From: Candidatus Gastranaerophilales bacterium
Lineage (GTDB): Bacteria; Cyanobacteriota; Vampirovibrionia; Gastranaerophilales; Gastranaerophilaceae
Assembly (NCBI GenBank): GCA_944322755.1
Contig: CALUPY010000003.1
Span: 62,001-126,000, forward strand
Direction of reading: 5' to 3'
DNA: 64,000 nt
Shown here: in pieces, positions 51,687 to 63,200 of the stretch
How the letters are laid out: each line of letters opens with the position of its first letter
Numbering within the stretch: the first letter of the stretch is position 1
Position numbers and translations under genes: made by a program
Notes under the pieces: generated by a model
Told to the model about the DNA's origin: nothing
Seen by the model: the letters and a program-made list of their open reading frames with translations, nothing else
Databases searched by the model: none

Positions 51687-52811
51687 ATGCTGAACGCTAA
51701 ACGTATAGTTTTTAAATTCGGCACAAATATTTTAAGAAATGACGATGGTGACATCTCACTTTCTCGTGTCTACTCTTTTATCGAAGATGCAGCTAAATTA
51801 AAGAAATCAGGACGTGAAATTATAATTGTAACCTCAGGTGCTGTTGGCTTAGGTGCGAAAAAACTAGGAGTGGATTCTGACACGAGTATGTCCGTAAAAC
51901 AGGCTTGTGCAGCGGTCGGTCAGTGCCAGCTCATGTCAATATATGAAAACGGTTTTGATAAATACGGCATTACTACAGCACAGATTCTCTTAACAGAAGA
52001 AGATTTTACCCAGCGCATAAAATATCTGAGCCTTCATGATACACTGAATACCCTGATTTCTCTCGGCACCCTCCCAATTATAAACCAGAACGATACTGTG
52101 TCTACAGAAGAGCTGGATTTTTATCAGGATGCGTTTGAAGTATGCTTTTCGGATAATGATAAACTTTCTGCTCTTGTTGCAAGCGAACTGGATGCAGATT
52201 TGCTTGTCGTATTATCTGATATTGACGGACTTTTTGATGATAATCCGAAAGAGAACCCTAATGCAAAAATTATCCCTGTTGTAACTGAAGTTACAGCAGA
52301 TATAGAAAAATATGCCCAGAATGCCTCCAAAGGAGGCAGAGGTGGCATGAAAACAAAACTTAACGCAATGCGGGTTGTGACACGCTCAGGCGGCACTGCT
52401 ATAATTGCAAATGGCAAAACACCCCATATTATCAGCCGATTGTTTAACAATGAACAGCTAGGGACAATTTTTGCACCCGTTGAAAATCTACCTAATAAAA
52501 AACGCTGGATAGCATACGCAACAAATATTACAGGTCAGCTATATGTAAATGACGGTGCGAAAAAAGCTTTACTAGAAAAGGATTCCAGCCTCCTGCCGAT
52601 AGGTGTTACAAAAATCGTTGGAGATTTTCGACGCGGTGACATCGTCAGCATAATTGATACGAAAGGTAACGAATTTGCAAGAGGCATGGCTAACTACAAC
52701 TGCAGCGACTGTAAAAGAATTATAGGTCAGCATTCTGATAACATTTTACAGATTTTAGGATATAAAAATTATGACGCACTTGTCACAAGAGATAATATTG
52801 CGTTATTATAA
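51687..52811 (+). CDS. proB: Glutamate 5-kinase
   Basis: 374 residues from ATG 51687. The amino-acid kinase domain has RIVFKFGTNILRN, IIIVTSGAVGLGAKKLG, PIINQNDTVS, FSDNDKLSALVASELDADLLVVLSDIDGLFDDNP and GRGGMKTKLNAMRVVTRSGGTAIIANG. A C-terminal PUA domain (about 275-370) has GQLYVNDGAKKALLEKDSSLLPIGVTKIVGDFRRGDIVSIID. First step of proline synthesis, feedback-controlled by proline in most bacteria. The longer frame from 51660 lacks room for transcription start. Confidence 0.95.
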   Translation: MLNAKRIVFKFGTNILRNDDGDISLSRVYSFIEDAAKLKKSGREIIIVTSGAVGLGAKKLGVDSDTSMSVKQACAAVGQCQLMSIYENGFDKYGITTAQILLTEEDFTQRIKYLSLHDTLNTLISLGTLPIINQNDTVSTEELDFYQDAFEVCFSDNDKLSALVASELDADLLVVLSDIDGLFDDNPKENPNAKIIPVVTEVTADIEKYAQNASKGGRGGMKTKLNAMRVVTRSGGTAIIANGKTPHIISRLFNNEQLGTIFAPVENLPNKKRWIAYATNITGQLYVNDGAKKALLEKDSSLLPIGVTKIVGDFRRGDIVSIIDTKGNEFARGMANYNCSDCKRIIGQHSDNILQILGYKNYDALVTRDNIALL

Positions 52812-52838
52812 CTACACACAATTAAAGAGGAGAGGAAT

Positions 52839-54155
52839 ATGTTGGCGGCAGAGTTAGATAATATAGAAACCCTAAAAAAAGAAGTTAATATATCAAAAAT
52901 TTTGTTCCAGTCTGCATCAAACGAAAAGAAAAATGCGGCACTGGAAAATATGATAGAGGCTCTTGAGAAAAACAGAAAAAAAATTCTCAAGGCAAACGAA
53001 CTTGATTTAAAAAGCGCAAAACTGCTTCTTGATTCCGGGAAAATGAATATCAGCGCATACAACAGGTTAAAACTAGATGAAGACAAATTTAGAGATATGA
53101 TTGACGGAATCAGAAAGGTAATACAGCTTGAGGATCCTGCAAACAAAAAAGTCTGGGCAATGCGGCTTGATAATGGTCTTGATCTTTACCGCCAGACTTG
53201 TCCGCTCGGAATCATCGGAGTAGTTTTTGAATCAAGACCTGATGTCGTTGTTCAAATTTCTTCGCTGATGGTTAAATCAGGAAATATTGTCATTATGAAG
53301 GGTGGAAAAGAAGCCCAGAACACAAATATAATCCTGTATGAAACAATTACAAAAGCTTTAAATTCGACATACGGTATGCCTGAAAATGTTGTTAATATGA
53401 TTTTAACAAGACACGGATTTCAGGAGATTTTAAAACTCGACGACACGATTGATTTAATAATCCCGAGAGGAAGCGCTGAGTTTGTGAAATGGGTTCAGGA
53501 GAATACCAAAATACCGGTACTTGGACATTCCAGCGGAATCTGCCACATATATGTAGAACCAACAGCAAAACTTGATGAAGCTATTAAAATTTGCGTAGAT
53601 TCAAAAGTTCAAAACCCGAGTGCCTGTAACGCAGTAGAAACCATACTGGTCGACTATGAAATTAAAGACAAAATTTTACCCGAACTCGTCAAAAAGCTTC
53701 AGGAAAACGGTGTAGAAGTCAGAGGCTGCAGCGAATGTGCATCAATGCTGCCTGATATAGAACTTGCAGATGAAGATGACTGGTTCACAGAATACGGAGA
53801 TAAAATTGTATCAATAAAAATCGTACGCGGTATTTATGCAGCAGTAAGACATATTAATAAATACGGTTCAAGACATACTGACTGCATAATTACAGAAGAT
53901 AAAGATATTGCGCTTGCCTTTTCAAACAATGTAGATTCGGCAAACATATTCGTAAATGCCTCCACCAGATTTTCAGACGGTTTCAGATACGGATTCGGTG
54001 CAGAAGTCGGAATTTCTACCAACAAAATTCATGCCAGAGGCCCTGTGGGACTGGAAGGTTTAACGACATACAAATATCTGCTCTACGGCAAAGGTCAAAC
54101 TGTTCAGGAATACTGCAAGGGTGAAAAGCACTTTATACATAAAAGACTTATATAG
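52839..54155 (+). CDS. proA: Gamma-glutamyl phosphate reductase
   Basis: 438 residues. TCPLGIIGVVFESRPDVVVQISSLMVKSGNIVIMKGGKEAQNTN and the catalytic Cys in VQNPSACNAVETILVD identify the aldehyde-dehydrogenase-type fold. DLIIPRGSAEFVKWVQENTKIPVLGHSSGICHIYVEP and STRFSDGFRYGFGAEVGISTNKIHARGPVGLEGLTTYKYLLYGKG complete the family pattern. It makes glutamate-5-semialdehyde for proline. GAGGAGAGG lies before the ATG, 27 nt after proB. Confidence 0.96.
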   Translation: MLAAELDNIETLKKEVNISKILFQSASNEKKNAALENMIEALEKNRKKILKANELDLKSAKLLLDSGKMNISAYNRLKLDEDKFRDMIDGIRKVIQLEDPANKKVWAMRLDNGLDLYRQTCPLGIIGVVFESRPDVVVQISSLMVKSGNIVIMKGGKEAQNTNIILYETITKALNSTYGMPENVVNMILTRHGFQEILKLDDTIDLIIPRGSAEFVKWVQENTKIPVLGHSSGICHIYVEPTAKLDEAIKICVDSKVQNPSACNAVETILVDYEIKDKILPELVKKLQENGVEVRGCSECASMLPDIELADEDDWFTEYGDKIVSIKIVRGIYAAVRHINKYGSRHTDCIITEDKDIALAFSNNVDSANIFVNASTRFSDGFRYGFGAEVGISTNKIHARGPVGLEGLTTYKYLLYGKGQTVQEYCKGEKHFIHKRLI

Positions 54156-54185
54156 CTAACAATACAAAAGCATTCAGAAAGAAAG

Positions 54186-54210
54186 ACGGGTACAATCAGT
54201 ACCCGTTTTT
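54186..54210 (+). terminator. Rho-independent terminator after proA
   Basis: ACGGGTAC-AATCA-GTACCCGT (54186-54206) then TTTTC. On the other strand it would also lie beyond the stop of the giant minus-strand gene. Confidence 0.88.
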
Positions 54211-54255
54211 CTGTAACTTGTTCATCATTTCCAAGAGTTTCTGAACACTGCCATT

Positions 54256-57200
54256 CTACAGAGATTCAGTATTTCCTGTCTTTTTAACTTTCATATAGTT
54301 AATCATTTTTTCGCAAGCCTTGTCCGAATCGTCCGTGAATCTTATGTACGCACTGTTCTTTTTCGCAACTTCAACAACACCTTTTGCTGAGAATGGTACA
54401 TAATCATATTTTAAATCCACAATGACTTCTCTGTCCTTTGTCAGTGAGTCAGAAAGACTTACTGTCATACCATCTTTTGAAAGGTTTTTAACAGACACAA
54501 CGACCTGTTGTGAAGCAATTGACGACGAGCCCAGTACTTCGCCTTCCAAATCTTTTATTGTCCATGAAAGTCCGTCGAGTTCACTTCCGTGAAGAAGAAC
54601 CTGATTTCGCTTGTCAATCGTCGTAATCATTGTACCTTTTTCTTTTGATATGTTGTGTTCATGCCTGTGCGGATTGACAACCTTTCCACCACCCTGTTCG
54701 GGATTCGACGGAGGCGGGTTGTCCGGATCAGGCGGCCATGGATAATCAGGGAAGTCTGGATTATCAGGATTATCCGGATGGTCTGGATTGTCCGGGTCAT
54801 CAGGGTCATCAGGGTCATCCGGTCCAGGCCCAGGATCAGGTCCAGGGTCAGGACCGGGTTCGGGAATGGGCCCTACATCTATACTGTCATTCATATTGAG
54901 ATTGTATGAAACTTTCGTATTCAGAGTCCTGTCAGGAGCCTCTTCTCCGTAATGCCTGTCCTGACCAAACTCATGCGGAGTTTCTGTATTTATTGTCTCA
55001 ATTCTGTACATATTATTTTTGAACACAGCATGCTTGCCTGTGATGATACTGTCAAATACAAGGTCAGCAACAGCCTGTGGGTCAGCTTCATTTACCGCAT
55101 CGATATATGAATAATCAGCATACAGTTTGTCGAAATGCGCACCGTAAACAGCATCCCCGACAGAATCGCCTATGGTAATATTTACATCTAATGCACGTTT
55201 GTCATCAGCATCATATTCATAATACGGGTTCAAAGAGCCTTCTGTTTCGGGCTGTTCGTAATTCGCACCCTGTACATCAAAAACGAGTTTTTCACCATTT
55301 TGGTTTGCGTTGTGGAATCCAGTTGCATTCGGACGTTTTTGACCTGTTACATTGTCATACACCTGTGCGGTTATCGTATCAGCACGCAAGTTGACTTTGT
55401 TTCTTACATATGCGTTAAGGATGTCGAGTTTACTGTTCGGATTTTCAACACCGCGGTTTGCATCTTTAACTGTCAAAGAGACAGTTTTCGGAATAGTGTT
55501 TGTATCACGTTCAACTCGTCCGAGGTTTGTGATACTTAGTTTTTCATCGTTTACCGTAATCGAAATATCCTCAGGAGCAGCAATTTCATTTATCGATGTA
55601 TTTCCGTCCGAGACAATAGCGATTGAACCGGCTTTAGAGTATAACGAATCAATATTAAGTTCTGATGTACTGTTAAGATTAATATTTCTATTGGCCTCTG
55701 CAGTAAGCTTACCACCAGATGAAAGAGCATTAACACTGATATCTGCACCTTCTGAACCGGCAAGCATATAGAGTTCACCTGCTGTTGATATCTTGTCAGC
55801 GGTTATTGAACCGTTCAACGTGTTGAGCAATGCATTATCTGCATTCAAATCGGAAATATTCAAACCGCTGCCGTATCCTCTGAGGTTTAAGTCACCTGAC
55901 GCATCAGCGCTGAGCGTGCCCCCCGAGTTGATATGAATGGAATTAACCGTATTATCAAGAACAAAACCGTCCTGTTTTATGTTTCCAAGAGTAGAGTCAA
56001 GAACCCCGATATTGTTCCCCTCAAGAGTTACATCCCCGCCTGCTACGAGAGCAATTGAATCTGCAATCGCGCTCACTCCGTTAACAGAGCCGTTTACAAT
56101 ATTTCCATCGGAAGATACTCTCAAATTATCATCTGCAATAATGTTTCCGTCTGCTCTGTTGTGCGCAAGGTAAACACCGCCGGAACCGGAAGTCACAGAA
56201 ACATCGCTTCCTTTTATTACACCGTCAACATTGACTCTGTTCGTGCCGCGTACATTCGTTGTTCCTGTGCCGGTGATTTCAGCTGCGGATTTTACATCGA
56301 TATTTGCACCTGAAACTTCGACATTTGTGCCTGAAATTTTGCCGGCATGATTTATATCGCCTGTTGCGCTAACCGACATTGAACCGCCGGAAGCCAAAGA
56401 GGACGTGTCGGTCGTGGACAGACTGCCGGTTGTAACTTTTACACTGCTTCCGCTTACGGAGGTGCCGCTATTCATAGTTAAAGCACCTGTGTTTGTGAGT
56501 TCAACATCGCTGTCAGAAGTGATATTTGTGTTTTCATTCATATTTAAATTATTGGAACCAATACTTACTTTTCCACCGCCCGTTATATTAGCGCCAAGAT
56601 TTTTTAAACCTGAGATACTTACGGTTCCCGTGCCGTCAACGTTTCCGAAAATATCGAGATTCCCCTGAATATTTATGTTTCCGCCTGAAACAGTTCCGTT
56701 GAAGACAGAGGGAGCATTGGATGCGATTATATCAACGAGGCTGCTGCCTGTAATAGAAATATCCTGCGCAAGCTGTACTCCGTTCGCATTGAGTCTGACC
56801 TCACGGCCGGAGAGGTCTGCATTAACAACTGCCTCCTGACCGTTAGCATTTAAGTTCAGTACTCCTGCATTTTCAGCGCCCGTAGCCGAAACCTGAGCAT
56901 CAATAGCAAGTCCGAGACCGTCTATCGCAACATCGCTTCCTGTAATTTCTGAATCAATATCTACCAGTCCGCCTGCTGAATTTATATCAACAGCGCCGGT
57001 GCCAGTTATGGTATTTTTTACATTCAAACCGTTTGAATTTATTGTGATATTGCCGCCTTGAACAGTATGCACAATATCGAGAAGTTCTCCGTGTGTATCA
57101 AGAACAACACTGTTTGTACCGGAAATTGAAGCTCCAAGGTCAATGCCCTTTCCGTCTATAGCTACATCCGCTCCTGAAATTTCCGCGTCAACATCAACCA

Positions 57201-60200
57201 GTGCATTTTCAGAATTTATATCAACACTACCCGTGCCGGTTATCGTATCTTTTACATTTACGCCCAGTCCGTCTATGCTGATATCATTGCCTGAAACTTG
57301 TGCACCGAGGTCAACAAGGCCGTTTGCTGAATTTATATCAATATTGCCCGTTCCGGTCAGGGTGTCTTTTACATTGACACCTAGTCCGTCTATGCTGATA
57401 TCATTGCCTGAAACCTGTGCACCGAGGTCAACAAGACCGTTTGCTGAATTTATATCAATGTTACCCGTTCCGGTCAGGGTATCTTTTACATTGACACCTA
57501 GTCCGTCTATGCAGATATCATTGCCTGAAACCTGTGCACCGAGGTCAACAAGATCGTTTGCTGAATTTATATCAATGTTACCCGTTCCGGTCAGGGTGTC
57601 TTTTACATTGACGCCTGTACCGTCCACTGTAATATCTGTTCCTGTAACGCTGCCGTTAAGATTTGCCTGAGATGTTCCGGCATTTATACCGACAGTTCCA
57701 GAAGCAGCTATTTCTGAAGCATTTACACCTGTACCTGAAACTTTTACATCAGTTCCAGATACACGCTCATTCAGATTTGCAGCTTTTGTACCCGCGTTAA
57801 CATCAACTTTGCCAGATGCCTCAATTTCGTTCGCATTTACACCGGTTCCTGAAACTGTTATATCAGTACCGCTGACCTTTTTATTGAGATTAGCTTCCGA
57901 GTCTCCCGCGTTTATTTCAACAAAACCTGTTGCATCTATCAAGCCCGCACTTACGCCGTCCCCGTCAATACTGATGTTTCCGCCCGTAATATTGCCTTCC
58001 ATATCGACAAGAGCACCGGAAGAATTCACATCAATAGAGTTTGAACCATCCATTGTTCCTGTCATTGTAAGACCGTTTGTATTTAAAGTTATATCATCTG
58101 CTGCAATAGAGCCAGAGATATCTGTGGACTGACCGTTTGTGTTCACAGTAACAGAGGTACCGGACACAGAACCCGCAATATTTGCGCCGAGCGAGTCAAT
58201 ATCGACATTTCCGCCGATAAGGCTGCCGCCTGCTGCAACATCCAGCAGTGCTCCTGAAGAATTTATATCAAGAGCGGTCGTGCCCAACACACTGCCGCCA
58301 TTTGTAACGGACAATCCGTTTATATCAAGCGTAGTATTAACCCCGGAAACAGTTCCGGATACGGTCATTGCATTGTTATTTGTGTTTATACCAAGGATTG
58401 TGTCGGAAATCACGGAACCTGACACATTTAAAGCTCCGGATGTTATATTTACAGAATTTCCTACGATATTATTTAAAACGGAAAAATCTTTTCCGTATGT
58501 ATTTATTGAAACAGTATCCTCACCTGTGACATCACCACCCAGACTTACGCCATCGCCGTTTATGGTGATATCCGTACCTGATACTGCACCGGTAACAGAG
58601 GTTTTTCCAGTCGAATCAATATCCACGCTTCCGCCCTGGACATTTCCTGTGATATTTGTATCAGCAGAGGAATTCAGAGCAACCGAGGTTGTGCCGGTTA
58701 CATCTCCGGTTTTAATACCTGCGCCATCCACAGAAACGTCTGTTCCGGAAATCGTGCCGGCTTCGACTTTTCCTGTTGAATCAATATCTACGCTTCCGCC
58801 CTGAACAGTTCCCGTTATTTGAGTGTCTGCCTGTGAAGTTACTTTTACAGAAGTCGTGCCCGTGACAGAACCAACAGAGACTCCGTTTCCGTTCATTGCA
58901 ACTGTTGTGCCTGAAACGTTTCCGGTTACGTCGGTTTTTCCGGTTGAACCAATATTAATACTTCCGCCCTGTACGTTTCCTGTGATATTTGTATCAGCAG
59001 AGGAATTCAGAGCAACCGAGGTTGTGCCGGTTACATCTCCAGTTTTAATACCTGCGCCATCCACAGAAACGTCTGTTCCGGCAATCGTACCGGCTTCGAC
59101 TTTTCCTGTTGAATCAATATCTACGCTTCCGCCCTGAACAGTTCCCGTTATTTGAGTGTCTGCCTGTGAAGTTACTTTTACAGAAGTCGTGCCCGTGACA
59201 GAACCAACAGAGACTCCGTTTCCGTTCATTGCAACTGTTGTGCCTGAAACGTTTCCGGTTACGTCGGTTTTTCCGGTTGAACCAATATTAATACTTCCGC
59301 CCTGTACGTTTCCTGTGATATTTGTATCAGCTGACGAGTTCAGAGCAACAGAGTTTGTGCCTGTTACTCCGGCAGCATTTATGCCTGCACCGTCTACTGT
59401 GACGTCGACAGCTGATATGTCGCCTTTTAAGTCAACAAGTGCCTCTTCTGAATTTATATCGAGCAATCCCTGAGTTGTTATTGAACCGTTCTGCGCAAGT
59501 TCAAATCCGACTGCGTCAATTACTGCACTTCCTGCAGTGACTGTACCATTGATTGTCGTTTTTTCAGTATAAGAATTTACGGTGAGAGCATTTTGCGCGG
59601 TGACGTTTTCTAAAGTTACCCCAAGACCGTCTACATATACATTGGAACCGGATACTCCGCCCTGTGCATTTATTGCGGCAGCGAGAGAGTTAAGGTCAAC
59701 TGTTCCGGTGCCTGTTAAGGAGCCGGAGTTAGCTATATTTATGCCGTTTGCATCAATTGAAATATCTGTGCCTGTCACTGCACCTTTTATATCCGCAAGT
59801 CCTTGTGCCTCAATATCTACTGTTCCGCCTGAGAGAGTTCCGTTGATATTGGCAGTATCTGATGAGTTTATAGTAACGGAAGATGTGCCTGTAACATTAT
59901 TTGTATTAACTCCGTTTCCGGATATGCTGACATCAGTGCCGGAAACAGTTCCTGATACATCAGCAAGCCCCTCAGCATCAATATCTACTGTTGCGCCCTG
60001 AACAGTTCCCACTATATTCGAACCCGCAGTGGAGCCGATAATAACAGATGTCAGGCCTGATACATTATTTACATTTACGCCGTTACCGCTTATTGCAACC
60101 TGTTCGCCTTCAACAGAACCGGTTATATCTGCGAGCCCTCCCGCACTGATATCAATGTTTCCGCCGTTAACAGCGCCAGCGGCAGTAACGGTACCGGCGG

Positions 60201-63200
60201 AATCTATGTCAACAGAAGTTGTTCCGCTTACAGTACTTTGAACACCGAGATTTACTGTATTTGCGTCCAAATCCACTTCATTGCCGGTCAAAGAGCCGGT
60301 TATTTGTGCAGTTGAGTTTGCAGTATTCACTGTCAGCTTGTCCGAAGCCCCAAGAGAACCTGATACGTTTATTCCGGTATTTTCAGCATTCACTGTAGTG
60401 TTCGCCCCTGAAAGAGCGCCGGCTATTGTAGTTTGGCCGCCGGTATTTGTAACAGTCAGGTCAGCATTGTTTTTTATATCAGCGCCCTGCGCAATTTCTA
60501 TTCCTTTTGTGCCTGAATTTGTAATATTCAAATCCATGCCTTTAAGGTCGCCGGAGGCAGTGTTTTTAAAGCTAATACCGCCGTTTTGCGCTTCATTTTT
60601 AATATTGAATCCGGGAACAGGCGCCTGTGAACCGCCCTGCAGCACAGAACCCTTGTCTCCGCCCAGCGTTCCGGCGATAGTAATAGAGCCGTTTCCTGAT
60701 TTGTTTTCAATATTCATTTCCGCATAATTGTTGATTTTTGCGGTTTCATTTATCTGAATACCGAAATCATCTGTATTTCCGCTGCCGGCCACGCCAGTGC
60801 CTTCGTTAATTATATTAATTATACCGCCCGAGGCAATTTGGCCTTCCGGAACAATGTTTCCGTCATTGTCTACGAGTGTTCCGTCGCTTACCATACCGTT
60901 GTTAATAGTACCGTTTATGATAATACCGCCGCCTGCTTCACCGGAATCACCGCTGTTTTCAAGATTTATAACTCCGGTATGGGTAACTCCGTCTGCCTCA
61001 ACGCTAAAGTTCGACAGTGAAGCGTTCTCATCCACAATAAGGCTGCCCTGGCCGTTGCTGGAATATGTTATTTCATTACCCCAGTTTTCAAGTTTCATGC
61101 CTATAACAACATCTGCATCCGGGTCTTCAACTGCCGTATCACTAATGAAATCGGAATCTGATTCAAATCTGTTTATCAGTGTTCCGTACAATGTCATATC
61201 ACCGGCATGGTTCAGGAAACGAAGCACTCCGTGATTGTCCATCACACTGTCAGGAAGGAAATGCAACCCGCCGGGACCCCAATTTTCAAACACAACTTTG
61301 TTTTGGGAACCTCTGACAGTTCCGTTTATAACATGTGCAGTGATATTAAGTGCGCCGGCTCTGTTATTTACGGTCACTGTACTAGTTTCGCCGTCTGCGT
61401 CGTTGACGAGATTATTATTAATCTGACCGCCTATATTTGAACCGAGCTGTCCGTTATTTTCTATCGTGGTATTGCCTCTGTTATTTATTGTGCCGGATGT
61501 TGTAACACCGGTGTTTGCACCCGTATTCGAGGCAGTAACAGTTAAATCTTTTGCATTATCAATTGTTCCTGTAAGCGAAAGCAGTCCGTCGCCTCTGTTT
61601 TCTATATTTATATTTTCTGCAGCCGACACGTCATGAACGGTCATTGAACCTGTTCCTGTCGTGTTATTCACAACAGAAACTCCGCCTGCAGTGCTGTTCA
61701 AGGCACCTGACATCAAGACATCTCCGCCCGATGCAGAAATATTAATATTTCCGTTTCCTGTCACGGTTGTGCCGGCAGCCTGCGTTAAGCTTCCATTCGC
61801 TGCAATTATATCAACAGTCGTGCCAGCCGTGATATTTTCATTAATTGCTGCCGACGTTGCAGAATCAATATTTACAGATGTATCAGATGTAACACTTCCG
61901 TTCATTGTAACACTGCCAGTTGAATTTATATCAACGAGTCCGCCTGAAATTGCACCGCCAGCAGTGAAGTTTCCTCCGTTTGAGTTAAGTACAACATTCT
62001 GATAGCCTTGAATTTCACCTGTAGTCAGAGGGTTGTCATTAGAGGTTAAATAGATATTGCCGTTAGAACCCGCATTTTGATTTATAACAGCAGAGACGAC
62101 ACCGCCGGAGGAAAGTATGATATTGTTCGATGATGAACCGATGTTTCCTGATTCGGAGTTTAATGTAATGTCGCCGCCGGCGATAAGCGAATTTCCTGAT
62201 GTTGTCTGTGAAATATCATTCTGCGCGTTAACGGAAATATTTCCACTGCCGCCGGCATTAAGAACATCAGTCAGCTGGACATTTCCGCCTTCTGCATTGT
62301 TATTAACGCTGATACTGCCGGAGTTAGCTGTGACTTTTTGCAGTGTTACATTTCCGGTTGATTTGTTGGTGATAGAGATATCACCCTCCTGCGTGCTTTG
62401 TATAAGTCCGCCCTGAGTGATTCCGTCATTAGCGGCAAGGGTTATATCACCTGTTGCAGTAATATTTTTGGACATATCAAGATTTTTTGAACTGTCGAGA
62501 TTTATGTATCCATTCGCATTCAGGTCGTTTGTAAAGCTTATGTTTCCGGCATCTGCACCTGTAGATGAAATGTCGATATTTGTGCCCGCACTTATTGTGC
62601 CGAATGAAATATCAGTGTTCACACTGTTAATATTGACAGAGCCTGTTGTTGCAGTGACATCAACCCTTTGGCCTGCCTGAACATCGAGTTTGCTTTCCTG
62701 TGAACCTACGCTGTTTCCGGCTGTAAGGGTAATTGTTCCGTCTGTTTTAAGGCCAACATCGGCTGAAGCATCTTGCAAAATGTTATTTCCGGCATTTACA
62801 GTAATATTTCCCGCAGTAGCTTGCATAAGCGCGCCGATAGTGACATCGCCAGTCTTTGAATCAAGAGCAATGCTGGTACCGGCCGTTGTATCACCGTTCA
62901 TAAATATGCTGCCGCCGTTTGCCGTGACATTAAGCGTGCCGAGTTCTGCACCTATCGCGTTCAGAGTGATATTTCCGGTTGTATTTGAGACAGAAACATC
63001 ACCGCCTGTTGATGTTATAGTGCCTGAGGTCTGGTTAATTGCTTCCTGCGCAATTATAGTTACATCTCCGGATGCTGTCATGCTGTTTGAAACAGAGAGT
63101 CCTTTGCCACTTTCGACTCTGATGTAGCCCCCGTCGGTGGTAAGGTCATTGTTCATTACAATATCACCGTTTGAGGACAGGTCAATGTTTTGTGCGGCAG

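Noticed and set aside
57301-59340. CRISPR array in the repeat-rich region
   Set aside because: Repeats are long (117 and 333 bp), directly tandem without spacers, and fully within an open frame.
57143-63127. Long plus-strand ORFs opposite the giant gene (for example 58139-58804, 58823-59137, 59156-59473)
   Set aside because: They are Pro/Ser/Thr/Val-rich mirror frames of the Gly/Thr/Asn repeats; they repeat with the same 333- and 117-bp periods and lack ribosome-binding sites.
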